Both the position numbers and the translations under genes were made by a program. The notes below the pieces were generated by a model. The model was not told where the DNA came from and did not search any database. It saw only the letters and a list, made by a program, of their open reading frames with translations. A stretch of 64,000 nucleotides of DNA from Osedax fenrisi. Lineage: Eukaryota > Annelida > Polychaeta > Sabellida > Siboglinidae. Every line of letters begins with the position of its first letter. Within the stretch, counting starts at the first letter, position 1. Below, in pieces: positions 1-14,900 of this stretch. Location of the stretch: NCBI GenBank assembly GCA_964019155.1, contig OZ025245.1, forward strand, positions 6,212,723-6,276,722, written 5' to 3'.

Positions 1-1928
1 TAAATACTAAAATTGTAATTCTGTTTTTAAATATAATAACTTATATACTATACAAATTATTAATAAATTATTAATACCGTAATTATTTATATATATTTGA
101 TAATTTATTAAAATAAAATAAATAAAACTTAAATAAAACTTAAATAAAAAGGGGTACCCCAGAGTACACATATGATAAAAAAATATATAATTAAGAACAA
201 ATATATTTTTTATAAAAGATTAAAATGAATTTGAAAAAAAAATTAAACAAAAAAAAAGTATACTAAACTTAATTAGCAAATATGTTGTATCGAATCCTGG
301 AATAATAGAAGTGGTGACAAATGATACGTAGACATGAGGACTAGGCATACCCGTAGGCGCACAGTTAATGGAACATCAACAATAACAAATCTGCCAATCT
401 ATAGTGAGACATACAATGTTGTAACATTCCTGCCAACTATATACGGACATATTTATTAAGGGAGCCATATCAATCCAGTGCCACAAATCAACAGTATAAG
501 TGTCACATTCCAAATATTTCATGTATTCATATGCTTATATAAGATAATATGTATTTAATGTATGTATCATAAATTTTGAAAGTAAAATAAAAAATAAAGG
601 TTAAGAATAAAAATTATAAATAAATAATTTTTTTATAAATACTATTTTTTTAAATAAATAAATAAAATTGTAATTCTGTTTTTAAATATAATAACTTATA
701 TACTATACAAATTATTAATAAATTATTAATACCGTAATTATTTATATATATTGGATAATTTATTAAAATAAAATAAATAAAACTTAAATAAAACTTAAAT
801 AAAAAGGGGTACCCCAGAGTACACATATGATAAAAAAATATATAATTAAGAACAAATATATTTTTTATAAAAGATTAAAATTAATTTGAAAAAAAAATTA
901 AACAAAAAAAAAGTATACATCTACTAAACTTAATTAGCAAATATGATGTATAGAATCCTGGAATAATAGAAGTAGTGACAAATGATACGTAGACATGAGG
1001 ACTAGGCATACCCGTAGGCGCACAGTTAATGGAACATCAACAATAACAAATCTGCCAATCTATAGTGAAACATACAATGTTGTAACATTCCTGCCAACTA
1101 TATACGGACATATTTATTAAGGGAGCCATATCAATCCAGTGCCACAAATCAACAGTATAAGTGTCACATTCCAAATATTTCATGTATTCATATGCTTATA
1201 TAAGATAATATGTATTTAATGTATGTATAATAAATTTTGAAAGTAAAATAAAAAATAAAGGTTAAGAATAAAAAATTATAAATAAATAATTTTTTTATAA
1301 ATACTAAAATTGTAATTCTGTTTTTAAATATAATAACTTATATACTATACAAATTATTAATAAATTATTAATACCGTAATTATTTATATATATTGGATAA
1401 TTTATTAAAATAAAATAAATAAAACTTAAATAAAAAGGGGTACCCCAGAGTACACATATGATAAAAAAAATATATAATTAAGAACAAATATATTTTTTAT
1501 AAAAGATTAAAATTAATTTGAAAAAAAAATTAAACAAAAAAAAAGTATACATCTACTAAACTTAATTAGCAAATATGTTGTATCGAATCCTGGAATAATA
1601 GAAGTGGTGACAAATGATACGTAGACATGAGGACTAGGCATACCCGTAGGCGCACAGTTAATGGAACATCAACAATAACAAATCTGCCAATCTATAGTGA
1701 AACATACAATGTTGTAACATTCCTGCCAACTATATACGGACATATTTATTAAGGGAGCCATATCAATCCAGTGCCACAAATCAACAGTATAAGTGTCACA
1801 TTCCAAATATTTCATGTATTCATATGCTTATATAAGATAATATGTATTTAATGTATGTATAATAAATTTTGAAAGTAAAATAAAAAATAAAGGTTAAGAA
1901 TAAAAATTATAAATAAATAATTTTTTTA
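1..1928 (+). repeat. Higher-order trimer T1 of the satellite
   Basis: Three monomers with palindrome spacing 655, 631 and 642 form a 1,928-bp unit that recurs at 5111-7038 and 7039-8966. The second monomer is marked by GATGTATAG in place of GTTGTATCG, by AGTAGTGAC in place of AGTGGTGAC, and by a longer T/AAAT linker in front of it. The third has one AACTTAAATAA block fewer. These combined markers make a chance match between the three trimers implausible. Confidence 0.9.
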
Positions 1929-4900
1929 TAAATACTAAAATTGTAATTCTGTTTTTAAATATAATAACTTATATACTATACAAATTATTAATAAATTATT
2001 AATACCGTAATTATTTATATATATTTGATAATTTATTAAAATAAAATAAATAAAACTTAAATAAAACTTAAATAAAAAGGGGTACCCCAGAGTACACATA
2101 TGATAAAAAAATATATAATTAAGAACAAATATATTTTTTATAAAAGATTAAAATGAATTTGAAAAAAAAATTAAACAAAAAAAAAGTATACTAAACTTAA
2201 TTAGCAAATATGTTGTATCGAATCCTGGAATAATAGAAGTGGTGACAAATGATACGTAGACATGAGGACTAGGCATACCCGTAGGCGCACAGTTAATGGA
2301 ACATCAACAATAACAAATCTGCCAATCTATAGTGAGACATACAATGTTGTAACATTCCTGCCAACTATATACGGACATATTTATTAAGGGAGCCATATCA
2401 ATCCAGTGCCACAAATCAACAGTATAAGTGTCACATTCCAAATATTTCATGTATTCATATGCTTATATAAGATAATATGTATTTAATGTATGTATCATAA
2501 ATTTTGAAAGTAAAATAAAAAATAAAGGTTAAGAATACAAATTATAAATAAATAATTTTTTTATAAATACTAAAATTGTAATTATGTTTTTAAATATAAT
2601 AACTTATATACTATACAAATTATTAATTAATTATTAATACCGTAATTATTTATATATATTGGATAATTTATTAAAATAAAATAAATTAAACTTAAATAAA
2701 ACTTAAATAAAAAGGGGTACCCCAGAGTACACATATGATAAAAAAATATATAATTAAGAACAAATATATTTTTTATAAAAGATTAAAATTAATTTGAAAA
2801 AAAAATTAAACAAAAAAAAGTATACTAAACTTAATTAGCAAATATGTTGTATCGAATCCTGGAATAATAGAAGTGGTGACAAATGATACGTAGACATGAG
2901 GACTAGGCATACCCGTAGGCGCACAGTTAATGGAACATCAACAATAACAAATCTGCCAATCTATAGTGTGACATACAATGTTGTAACATTCCTACCAACT
3001 ATATACGGACATATTTATTAAGGGAGCCATATCAATCCAGTGCCACAAATCAACAGTATAAGTGTCACATTCCAAATATTTCATGTATTCATATGCTTAT
3101 ATAAGATAATATGTATTTAATGTATGTATCATAAATTTTGAAAGTAAAATAAAAAATAAAGGTTAAGAATAAAAATTATAAATAAATAATTTTTTTATAA
3201 ATACTAAAATTGTAATTATGTTTTTAAATATAATAACTTATATACTATACAAATTATTAATAAATTATTAATACCGTAATTATTTATATATATTGGATAA
3301 TTTATTAAAATAAAATAAATAAAATTTAAATAAAACTTAAATAAAAAGGGGTACCCCAGAGTACACATATGATAAAAAATATATAATTAAGAACAAATAT
3401 ATTTTTTATAAAAGATTAAAATTAATTTGAAAAAAAATTTAACAAAAAAAAAGTATACATCTACTAAACTTAATTAGCAAATATGTTGTATCGAATCCTG
3501 GAATAATAGAAGTGGTGACAAATGATACGTAGACATGAGGACTAGGCATACCCGTAGGCGCACAGTTAATGGAACATCAACAATAACAAATCTGCCAATC
3601 TATAGTGAGACATACAATGTTGTAACATTCCTGCCAACTATATACGGACATATTTATTAAGGGAGCCATATCAATCCAGTGCCACAAATCAACAGTATAA
3701 GTGTCACATTCCAAATATTTCATGTATTCATATGCTTATATAAGATAATATGTATTTAATGTATGTATAATAAATTTTGAAAGTAAAATAAAAAATAAAG
3801 GTTAAGAATAAAAATTATAAATAAATAATTTTTTTATAAATACTAAAATTGTAATTCTGTTTTTAAATATAATAACTTATATACTATACAAATTATTAAT
3901 AAATTATTAATACCGTAATTATTTATATATATTTGATAATTTATTAAAATAAAATAAATAAAACTTAAATAAAACTTAAATAAAAAGGGGTACCCCAGAG
4001 TACACATATGATAAAAAAATATATAATTAAGAACAAATATATTTTTTATAAAAGATTAAAATGAATTTGAAAAAAAAATTAAACAAAAAAAAAGTACACT
4101 AAACTTAATTAGCAAATATGTTGTATCGAATCCTGGAATAATAGAAGTGGTGACAAATGATACGTAGACATGAGGACTAGGCATACCCGTAGGCGCACAG
4201 TTAATGGAACATCAACAATAACAAATCTGCCAATCTATAGTGAGACATACAATGTTGTAACATTCCTCCCAACTATATACGGACATATTTATTAAGGGAG
4301 CCATATCAATCCAGTGCCACAAATCAACAGTATAAGTGTCACATTCCAAATATTTCATGTATTCATAAGCTTATATAAGATAATATGTATTTAATGTATG
4401 TATCATAAATTTTGAAAGTAAAATAAAAAATAAAGGTTAAGAATAAAAATTATAAATAAATAATTTTTTTATAAATACTAAAATTGTAATTATGTTTTTA
4501 AATATAATAACTTATATACTATACAAATTATTAATAAATTATTAATACCGTAATTATTTATATATATTGGATAATTTATTAAAATAAAATAAATAAAATT
4601 TAAATAAAACTTAAATAAAAAGGGGTACCCCAGAGTACACATATGATAAAAAATATATAATTAAGAACAAATATATTTTTTATAAAAGATTAAAATTAAT
4701 TTGAAAAAAAATTTAACAAAAAAAAAGTATACATCTACTAAACTTAATTAGCAAATATTTTGTATCGAATCCTGGAATAATAGAAGTGGTGACAAATGAT
4801 ACGTAGACATGAGGACTAGGCATACCCGTAGGCGCACAGTTAATGGAACATCAACAATAACAAATCTGCCAATCTATAGTGTGACATACAATGTTGTAAC

Positions 4901-5110
4901 ATTCCTGCCAACTATATACGGACATATTTATTAAGGGAGCCATATCAATCCAGTGCCACAAATCAACAGTATAAGTGTCACATTCCAAATATTTCATGTA
5001 TTCATATGCTTATATAAGATAATATGTATTTAATGTATGTATAATAAATTTTGAAAGTAAAATAAAAAATAAAGGTTAAGAATAAAAATTATAAATAAAT
5101 AATTTTTTTA

Positions 5111-7038
5111 TAAATACTAAAATTGTAATTCTGTTTTTAAATATAATAACTTATATACTATACAAATTATTAATAAATTATTAATACCGTAATTATTTAT
5201 ATATATTTGATAATTTATTAAAATAAAATAAATAAAACTTAAATAAAACTTAAATAAAAAGGGGTACCCCAGAGTACACATATGATAAAAAAATATATAA
5301 TTAAGAACAAATATATTTTTTATAAAAGATTAAAATGAATTTGAAAAAAAAATTAAACAAAAAAAAAGTATACTAAACTTAATTAGCAAATATGTTGTAT
5401 CGAATCCTGGAATAATAGAAGTGGTGACAAATGATACGTAGACATGAGGACTAGGCATACCCGTAGGCGCACAGTTAATGGAACATCAACAATAACAAAT
5501 CTGCCAATCTATAGTGAGACATACAATGTTGTAACATTCCTGCCAACTATATACGGACATATTTATTAAGGGAGCCATATCAATCCAGTGCCACAAATCA
5601 ACAGTATAAGTGTCACATTCCAAATATTTCATGTATTCATATGCTTATATAAGATAATATGTATTTAATGTATGTATCATAAATTTTGAAAGTAAAATAA
5701 AAAATAAAGGTTAAGAATAAAAATTATAAATAAATAATTTTTTTATAAATACTATTTTTTTAAATAAATAAATAAAATTGTAATTCTGTTTTTAAATATA
5801 ATAACTTATATACTATACAAATTATTAATAAATTATTAATACCGTAATTATTTATATATATTGGATAATTTATTAAAATAAAATAAATAAAACTTAAATA
5901 AAACTTAAATAAAAAGGGGTACCCCAGAGTACACATATGATAAAAAAATATATAATTAAGAACAAATATATTTTTTATAAAAGATTAAAATTAATTTGAA
6001 AAAAAAATTAAACAAAAAAAAAGTATACATCTACTAAACTTAATTAGCAAATATGATGTATAGAATCCTGGAATAATAGAAGTAGTGACAAATGATACGT
6101 AGACATGAGGACTAGGCATACCCGTAGGCGCACAGTTAATGGAACATCAACAATAACAAATCTGCCAATCTATAGTGAAACATACAATGTTGTAACATTC
6201 CTGCCAACTATATACGGACATATTTATTAAGGGAGCCATATCAATCCAGTGCCACAAATCAACAGTATAAGTGTCACATTCCAAATATTTCATGTATTCA
6301 TATGCTTATATAAGATAATATGTATTTAATGTATGTATAATAAATTTTGAAAGTAAAATAAAAAATAAAGGTTAAGAATAAAAAATTATAAATAAATAAT
6401 TTTTTTATAAATACTAAAATTGTAATTCTGTTTTTAAATATAATAACTTATATACTATACAAATTATTAATAAATTATTAATACCGTAATTATTTATATA
6501 TATTGGATAATTTATTAAAATAAAATAAATAAAACTTAAATAAAAAGGGGTACCCCAGAGTACACATATGATAAAAAAAATATATAATTAAGAACAAATA
6601 TATTTTTTATAAAAGATTAAAATTAATTTGAAAAAAAAATTAAACAAAAAAAAAGTATACATCTACTAAACTTAATTAGCAAATATGTTGTATCGAATCC
6701 TGGAATAATAGAAGTGGTGACAAATGATACGTAGACATGAGGACTAGGCATACCCGTAGGCGCACAGTTAATGGAACATCAACAATAACAAATCTGCCAA
6801 TCTATAGTGAAACATACAATGTTGTAACATTCCTGCCAACTATATACGGACATATTTATTAAGGGAGCCATATCAATCCAGTGCCACAAATCAACAGTAT
6901 AAGTGTCACATTCCAAATATTTCATGTATTCATATGCTTATATAAGATAATATGTATTTAATGTATGTATAATAAATTTTGAAAGTAAAATAAAAAATAA
7001 AGGTTAAGAATAAAAATTATAAATAAATAATTTTTTTA
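5111..7038 (+). repeat. Higher-order trimer T2 of the satellite
   Basis: This trimer has the same spacing pattern and diagnostic variants as the one at 1-1928, offset by exactly 5,110 bp. The match continues past the trimer: 1-2569 corresponds to 5111-7679. That stretch includes a private variant, AAGAATACAA at 2531 and 7641, where most copies read AAGAATAAAA. This points to duplication of a block of at least four monomers. Confidence 0.9.
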
Positions 7039-8966
7039 TAAATACTAAAATTGTAATTCTGTTTTTAAATATAATAACTTATATACTATACAAATTATTA
7101 ATAAATTATTAATACCGTAATTATTTATATATATTTGATAATTTATTAAAATAAAATAAATAAAACTTAAATAAAACTTAAATAAAAAGGGGTACCCCAG
7201 AGTACACATATGATAAAAAAATATATAATTAAGAACAAATATATTTTTTATAAAAGATTAAAATGAATTTGAAAAAAAAATTAAACAAAAAAAAAGTATA
7301 CTAAACTTAATTAGCAAATATGTTGTATCGAATCCTGGAATAATAGAAGTGGTGACAAATGATACGTAGACATGAGGACTAGGCATACCCGTAGGCGCAC
7401 AGTTAATGGAACATCAACAATAACAAATCTGCCAATCTATAGTGAGACATACAATGTTGTAACATTCCTGCCAACTATATACGGACATATTTATTAAGGG
7501 AGCCATATCAATCCAGTGCCACAAATCAACAGTATAAGTGTCACATTCCAAATATTTCATGTATTCATATGCTTATATAAGATAATATGTATTTAATGTA
7601 TGTATCATAAATTTTGAAAGTAAAATAAAAAATAAAGGTTAAGAATACAAATTATAAATAAATAATTTTTTTATAAATACTATTTTTTTAAATAAATAAA
7701 TAAAATTGTAATTCTGTTTTTAAATATAATAACTTATATACTATACAAATTATTAATAAATTATTAATACCGTAATTATTTATATATATTGGATAATTTA
7801 TTAAAATAAAATAAATAAAACTTAAATAAAACTTAAATAAAAAGGGGTACCCCAGAGTACACATATGATAAAAAAATATATAATTAAGAACAAATATATT
7901 TTTTATAAAAGATTAAAATTAATTTGAAAAAAAAATTAAACAAAAAAAAAGTATACATCTACTAAACTTAATTAGCAAATATGATGTATAGAATCCTGGA
8001 ATAATAGAAGTAGTGACAAATGATACGTAGACATGAGGACTAGGCATACCCGTAGGCGCACAGTTAATGGAACATCAACAATAACAAATCTGCCAATCTA
8101 TAGTGAAACATACAATGTTGTAACATTCCTGCCAACTATATACGGACATATTTATTAAGGGAGCCATATCAATCCAGTGCCACAAATCAACAGTATAAGT
8201 GTCACATTCCAAATATTTCATGTATTCATATGCTTATATAAGATAATATGTATTTAATGTATGTATAATAAATTTTGAAAGTAAAATAAAAAATAAAGGT
8301 TAAGAATAAAAAATTATAAATAAATAATTTTTTTATAAATACTAAAATTGTAATTCTGTTTTTAAATATAATAACTTATATACTATACAAATTATTAATA
8401 AATTATTAATACCGTAATTATTTATATATATTGGATAATTTATTAAAATAAAATAAATAAAACTTAAATAAAAAGGGGTACCCCAGAGTACACATATGAT
8501 AAAAAAAATATATAATTAAGAACAAATATATTTTTTATAAAAGATTAAAATTAATTTGAAAAAAAAATTAAACAAAAAAAAAGTATACATCTACTAAACT
8601 TAATTAGCAAATATGTTGTATCGAATCCTGGAATAATAGAAGTGGTGACAAATGATACGTAGACATGAGGACTAGGCATACCCGTAGGCGCACAGTTAAT
8701 GGAACATCAACAATAACAAATCTGCCAATCTATAGTGAAACATACAATGTTGTAACATTCCTGCCAACTATATACGGACATATTTATTATGGGAGCCATA
8801 TCAATCCAGTGCCACAAATCAACAGTATAAGTGTCACATTCCAAATATTTCATGTATTCATATGCTTATATAAGATAATATGTATTTAATGTATGTATAA
8901 TAAATTTTGAAAGTAAAATAAAAAATAAAGGTTAAGAATAAAAATTATAAATAAATAATTTTTTTA
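7039..8966 (+). repeat. Higher-order trimer T3 of the satellite
   Basis: This trimer sits directly after T2 with the same 655/631/642 spacing and the same second-monomer markers. Its first monomer carries the AAGAATACAA variant seen at 2531. Its third monomer contains the A-to-T change (about 8790) that removes a stop codon present in all other copies. Confidence 0.88.
8665..8889 (+). other. 74-codon ORF inside satellite monomer 14 (not a supported gene)
   Basis: Nearly every monomer holds a 41-codon ORF beginning MRTRHTRRRTVNG and ending GHIY-stop. In this one copy the stop TAA reads TAT, so the frame runs on to 74 codons. There is no recognisable domain. The copy sits within an otherwise non-coding array, and some copies have lost the start codon (near 11877 and 13816). 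I treat it as a by-product of the repeat, but record it because the 41-codon frame is also open in the diverged relics at 29.4-33.1 kb. Confidence 0.3.
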
Positions 8967-11900
8967 TAAATACTAAAATTGTAATTATGTTTTTAAATAT
9001 AATAACTTATATACTATACAAATTATTAATAAATTATTAATACCGTGATTATTTATATATATTGGATAATTTATTAAAATAAAATAAATAAAACTTAAAT
9101 AAAACTTAAATAAAAAGGGGTACCCCAGAGTACACATATGATAAAAAATATATAATTAAGAACAAATATATTTTTTATAAAAGATTAAAATTAATTTGAA
9201 AAAAAAATTAAACAAAAAAAAAGTATACTAAACTTAATTAGCAAATATGTTGTATCGAATCCTGGAATAATAGAAGTGGTGACAAATGATACGTAGACAT
9301 GAGGACTAGGCATACCCGTAGGCGCACAGTTAATGGAACATCAACAATAACAAATCTGCCAATCTATAGTGAGACATACAATGTTGTAACATTCCTGCCA
9401 ACTATATACGGACATATTTATTAAGGGAGCCATATCAATCCAGTGCCACAAATCAACAGTATAAGTGTCACATTCCAAATATTTCATGTATTCATATGCT
9501 TATATAAGATAATATGTATTTAATGTATGTATAATAAATTTTGAAAGTAAAATAAAAAATAAAGGTTAAGAATAAAAATTATAAATAAATAATTTTTTTA
9601 TAAATACTAAAATTGTAATTCTGTTTTTAAATATAATAACTTATATACTATACAAATTATTAATAAATTATTAATACCGTAATTATTTATATATATTGGA
9701 TAATTTATTAAAATAAAATAAATAAAACTTTAATAAAACTTAAATAAAAAGGGGTACCCCAGAGTACACATATGATAAAAAATATATAATTAAGAACAAA
9801 TATATTTTTTATAAAAGATTAAAATTAATTTGAAAAAAAAATTAAACAAAAAAAAAGTATACATCTACTAAACTTAATTAGCAAATATGTTGTATCGAAT
9901 CCTGGAATAATAGAAGTGGTGACAAATGATACGTAGACATGAGGACTAGGCATACCCGTAGGCGCATAGTTAATGGAACATCAACAATAACAAATCTGCC
10001 AATCTATAGTGAGACATACAATGTTGTAACATTCCTGCCAACTATATACGGACATATTTATTAAGGGAGCCATATCAATCCAGTGCCACAAATCAACAGT
10101 ATAAGTGTCACATTCCAAATATTTCATGTATTCATATGCTTATATAAGATAATATGTATTTAATGTATGTATAATAAATTTTGAAAGTAAAATAAAAAAT
10201 AAAGGTTAAGAATAAAAATTATAAATAAATAATTTTTTTTTAAATACTAAAATTGTAATTATGTTTTTAAATATAATAACTTATATACTATACAAATTAT
10301 TAATAAATTATTAATACCGTAATTATTTATATATATTGGATAATTTATTAAAATAAAATAAATAAAACTTAAATAAAACTTAAATAAAAAGGGGTACCCC
10401 AGAGTACACATATGATAAAAAAATATATAATTAAGAACAAATATATTTTTTATAAAAGATTAAAATTAATTTGAAAAAAAAATTAAACAAAAAAAAAGTA
10501 TACATCTACTAAACTTAATTAGCAAATATGATGTATAGAATCCTGGAATAATAGAAGTAGTGACAAATGATACGTAGACATGAGGACTAGGCATACCCGT
10601 AGGCGCACAGTTAATGGAACATCAACAATAACAAATCTGCCAATCTATAGTGAAACATACAATGTTGTAACATTCCTGCCAACTATATACGGACATATTT
10701 ATTAAGGGAGCCATATCAATCCAGTGCCACAAATCAACAGTATAAGTGTCACATTCCAAATATTTCATGTATTCATATGCTTATATAAGATAATATGTAT
10801 TTAATGTATGTATAATAAATTTTGAAAGTAAAATAAAAAATAAAGGTTAAGAATAAAAATTATAAATAAATAATTTTTTTATAAATACTAAAATTGTAAT
10901 TATGTTTTTAAATATAATAACTTATATACTATACAAATTATTAATAAATTATTAATACCGTAATTATTTATATATATTGGATAATTTATTAAAATAAAAT
11001 AAATAAAACTTAAATAAAACTTAAATAAAAAGGGGTACCCCAGAGTACACATATGATAAAAAAATATATAATTAAGAACAAATATATTTTTTATAAAAGA
11101 TTAAAATGAATTTGAAAAAAAAATTAAACAAAAAAAAAGTATACTAAACTTAATTAGCAAATATGTTGTATCGAATCCTGGAATAATAGAAGTGGTGACA
11201 AATGATACGTAGACATGAGGACTAGGCATACCCGTAGGCGCACAGTTAATGGAACATCAACAATAACAAATCTGCCAATCTATAGTGAGACATACAATGT
11301 TGTAACATTCCTGCCAACTATATACGGACATATTTATTAAGGGAGCCATATCAATCCAGTGCCACAAATCAACAGTATAAGTGTCACATTCCAAATATTT
11401 CATGTATTCATATGCTTATATAAGATAATATGTATTTAATGTATGTATCATAAATTTTGAAAGTAAAATAAAAAATAAAGGTTAAGAATAAAAATTATAA
11501 ATAAATAATTTTTTTATAAATACTATTTTTTTAAATAAATAAATAAAATTGTAATTCTGTTTTTAAATATAATAACTTATATACTATACAAATTATTAAT
11601 AAATTATTAATACCGTAATTATTTATATATATTGGATAATTTATTAAAATAAAATAAATAAAACTTAAATAAAACTTAAATAAAAAGGGGTACCCCAGAG
11701 TACACATATGATAAAAAAATATATAATTAAGAACAAATATTTTTTTTATAAAAGATTAAAATTAATTTGAAAAAAAAATTAAACAAAAAAAAAGTATACA
11801 TCTACTAAACTTAATTAGCAAATATGTTGTATCGAATCCTGGAATAATAGAAGTGGTGACAAATGATACGTAGACAGGAGGACTAGGCATACCCGTAGGC

Positions 11901-14900
11901 GCACAGTTAATGGAACATCAACAATAACAAATCTGCCAATCTATAGTGAGACATACAATGTTGTAACATTCCTGCCAACTATATACGGACATATTTATTA
12001 AGGGAGCCATATCAATCCAGTGCCACAAATCAACAGTATAAGTGTCACATTCCAAATATTTCATGTATTCATATGCTTATATAAGATAATATGTATTTAA
12101 TGTATGTATAATAAATTTTGAAAGTAAAATAAAAATTAAAGGTTAAGAATAAAAATTATAAATAAATAATTTTTTTATAAATACTAAAATTGTAATTCTG
12201 TTTTTAAATATAATAACTTATATACTATAAAAATTATTAATAAATTATTAATACCGTAATTATTTATATATATTGGATAATTTATTAAAATAAAATAAAT
12301 AAAACTTAAATAAAACTTAAATAAAAAGGGGTACCCCAGAGTACACATATGATAAAAAAAATATATAATTAAGAACAAATATATTTTTTATAAAAGATTA
12401 AAATTAATTTGAAAAAAAAATTAAACAAAAAAAAAGTATACATATACTAAACTTAATTAGCAAATATGTTGTATCGAATCCTGGAATAATAGAAGTGGTG
12501 ACAAATGATACGTAGACATGAGGACTAGGCATACCCGTAGGCGCACAGTTAATGGAACATCAACAATAACAAATCTGCCAATCTATATTGAGACATACAA
12601 TGTTGTAACATTCCTGCCAACTATATACGGACATATTTATTAAGGGAGCCATATCAATCCAGTGCCACAAATCAACAGTATAAGTGTCACATTCCAAATA
12701 TTTCATGTATTCATATGCTTATATAAGATAATATGTATTTAATGTATGTATCATAAATTTTGAAAGTAAAATAAAAAATAAAGTTTAAGAATAAAAATTA
12801 TAAATAAATAATTTTTTTATAAATACTATTTTTTTTAAATAAATAAATAAAATTGTAATTCTGTTTTTAAATATAATAACTTATATACTATACAAATTAT
12901 TAATAAATTATTAATACCGTAATTATTTATATATATTGGATAATTTATTAAAATAAAATAAATAAAACTTAAATAAAACTTAAATAAAAAGGGGTACCCC
13001 AGAGTACACATATGATAAAAAAATATATAATTAAGAACAAATATATTTTTTATAAAAGATTAAAATGAATTTGAAAAAAAAATTAAACAAAAAAAAAGTA
13101 TACTAAACTTAATTAGCAAATATGTTGTATCGAATCCTGGAATAATAGAAGTGGTGACAAATGATACGTAGACATGAGGACTAGGCATACCCGTAGGCGC
13201 ACAGTTAATGGAACATCAACAATAACAAATCTGCCAATCTATAGTGAGACATACAATGTTGTAACATTCCTGCCAACTATATACGGACATATTTATTAAG
13301 GGAGCCATATCAATCCAGTGCCACAAATCAACAGTATAAGTGTCACATTCCAAATATTTCATGTATTCATATGCTTATATAAGATAATATGTATTTAATG
13401 TATGTATAATAAATTTTGAAAGTAAAATAAAAAATAAAGGTTAAGAATAAAAATTATAAATAAATAATTTTTTTATAAATACTAAAATTGTAATTCTGTT
13501 TTTAAATATAATAACTTATATCATATAAAAATTATTAATAAATTATTAATACCGTAATTATTTATATATATTGGATAATTTATTAAAATAAAATAAATAA
13601 AACTTAAATAAAACTTAAATAAAAATGGGTACCCCAGAGTACACATATGATAAAAAAAATATATAATTAAGAACAAATATATTTTTTATAAAAGATTAAA
13701 ATTAATTTGAAAAAAAAATTAAACAAAAAAAAAGTATACATCTACTAAACTTAATTAGAAAATATGTTGTATCGAATCCTGGAATAATAGAAGTGGTGAC
13801 AAATGATACGTAGACATATGGACTAGGCATACCCGTAGGCGCACAGTTAATGGAACATCAACAATAACAAATCTGCCAATCTATAGTGAGACATACAATG
13901 TTGTAACATTCCTGCCAACTATATACGGACATATTTATTAAGGGAGCCATATCAATCCAGTGCCACAAATCAACAGTATGAGTGTCACATTCCAAATATG
14001 TCATGTATTCATATGCTTATATAAGATAATATGTATTTAATGTATGTATAATAAATTTTGAAAGTAAAATAAAAAATAAAGGTTAAGAATAAAAATTATA
14101 AATAAATAATTTTTTTATAAATACTAAAATTGTAATTCTGTTTTTAAATATAATAACTTATATACTATACAAATTATTAATAAATTATTAATACCGTAAT
14201 TATTTATATATATTGGATAATTTATTAAAATAAAATAAATAAAACTTAAATAAAACTTAAATAAAAAGGGGTACCCCAGAGTACACATATGATAAAAAAT
14301 ATATAATTAAGAACAAATATATTTTTTATAAAAGATTAAAATTAATTTGAAAAAAAAATTAAACAAAAAAAAAGTATACATCTACTAAACTTAATTAGCA
14401 AATATGTTGTATCGAATCCTGGAATAATAGAAGTGGTGACAAATGATACGTAGACATGAGGACTAGGCATACCCGTAGGCGCACAGTTAATGGAACATCA
14501 ACAATAACAAATCTGCCAATCTATAGTGAGACATACAATGTTGTAACATTCCTGCCAACTATATACGGACATATTTATTAAGGGAGCCATATCAATCCAG
14601 TGCCACAAATCAACAGTATAAGTGTCACATTCCAAATATTTCATGTATTCATATGCTTATATAAGATAATATGTATTTAATGTATGTATAATAAATTTTG
14701 AAAGTAAAATAAAAAATAAAGGTTAAGAATAAAAATTATAAATAAATAATTTTTTTATAAATACTAAAATTGTAATTCTGTTTTTAAATATAATAACTTA
14801 TATACTATAAAAATTATTAATAAATTATTAATACCGTAATTATTTATATATTGGATAATTTATTAAAATAAAATAAATAAAACTTAAATAAAACTTAAAT

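Noticed and set aside
280..310. Pol III A-box (TAGCAAATATG) and B-box-like (TATCGAATCC) in each satellite monomer, suggesting a tRNA-derived SINE
   Set aside because: The two boxes are only a few bases apart, whereas functional boxes need about 30-60 bases between them. The B-box has mismatches, and some copies and all relics lack the CGAATCC form.
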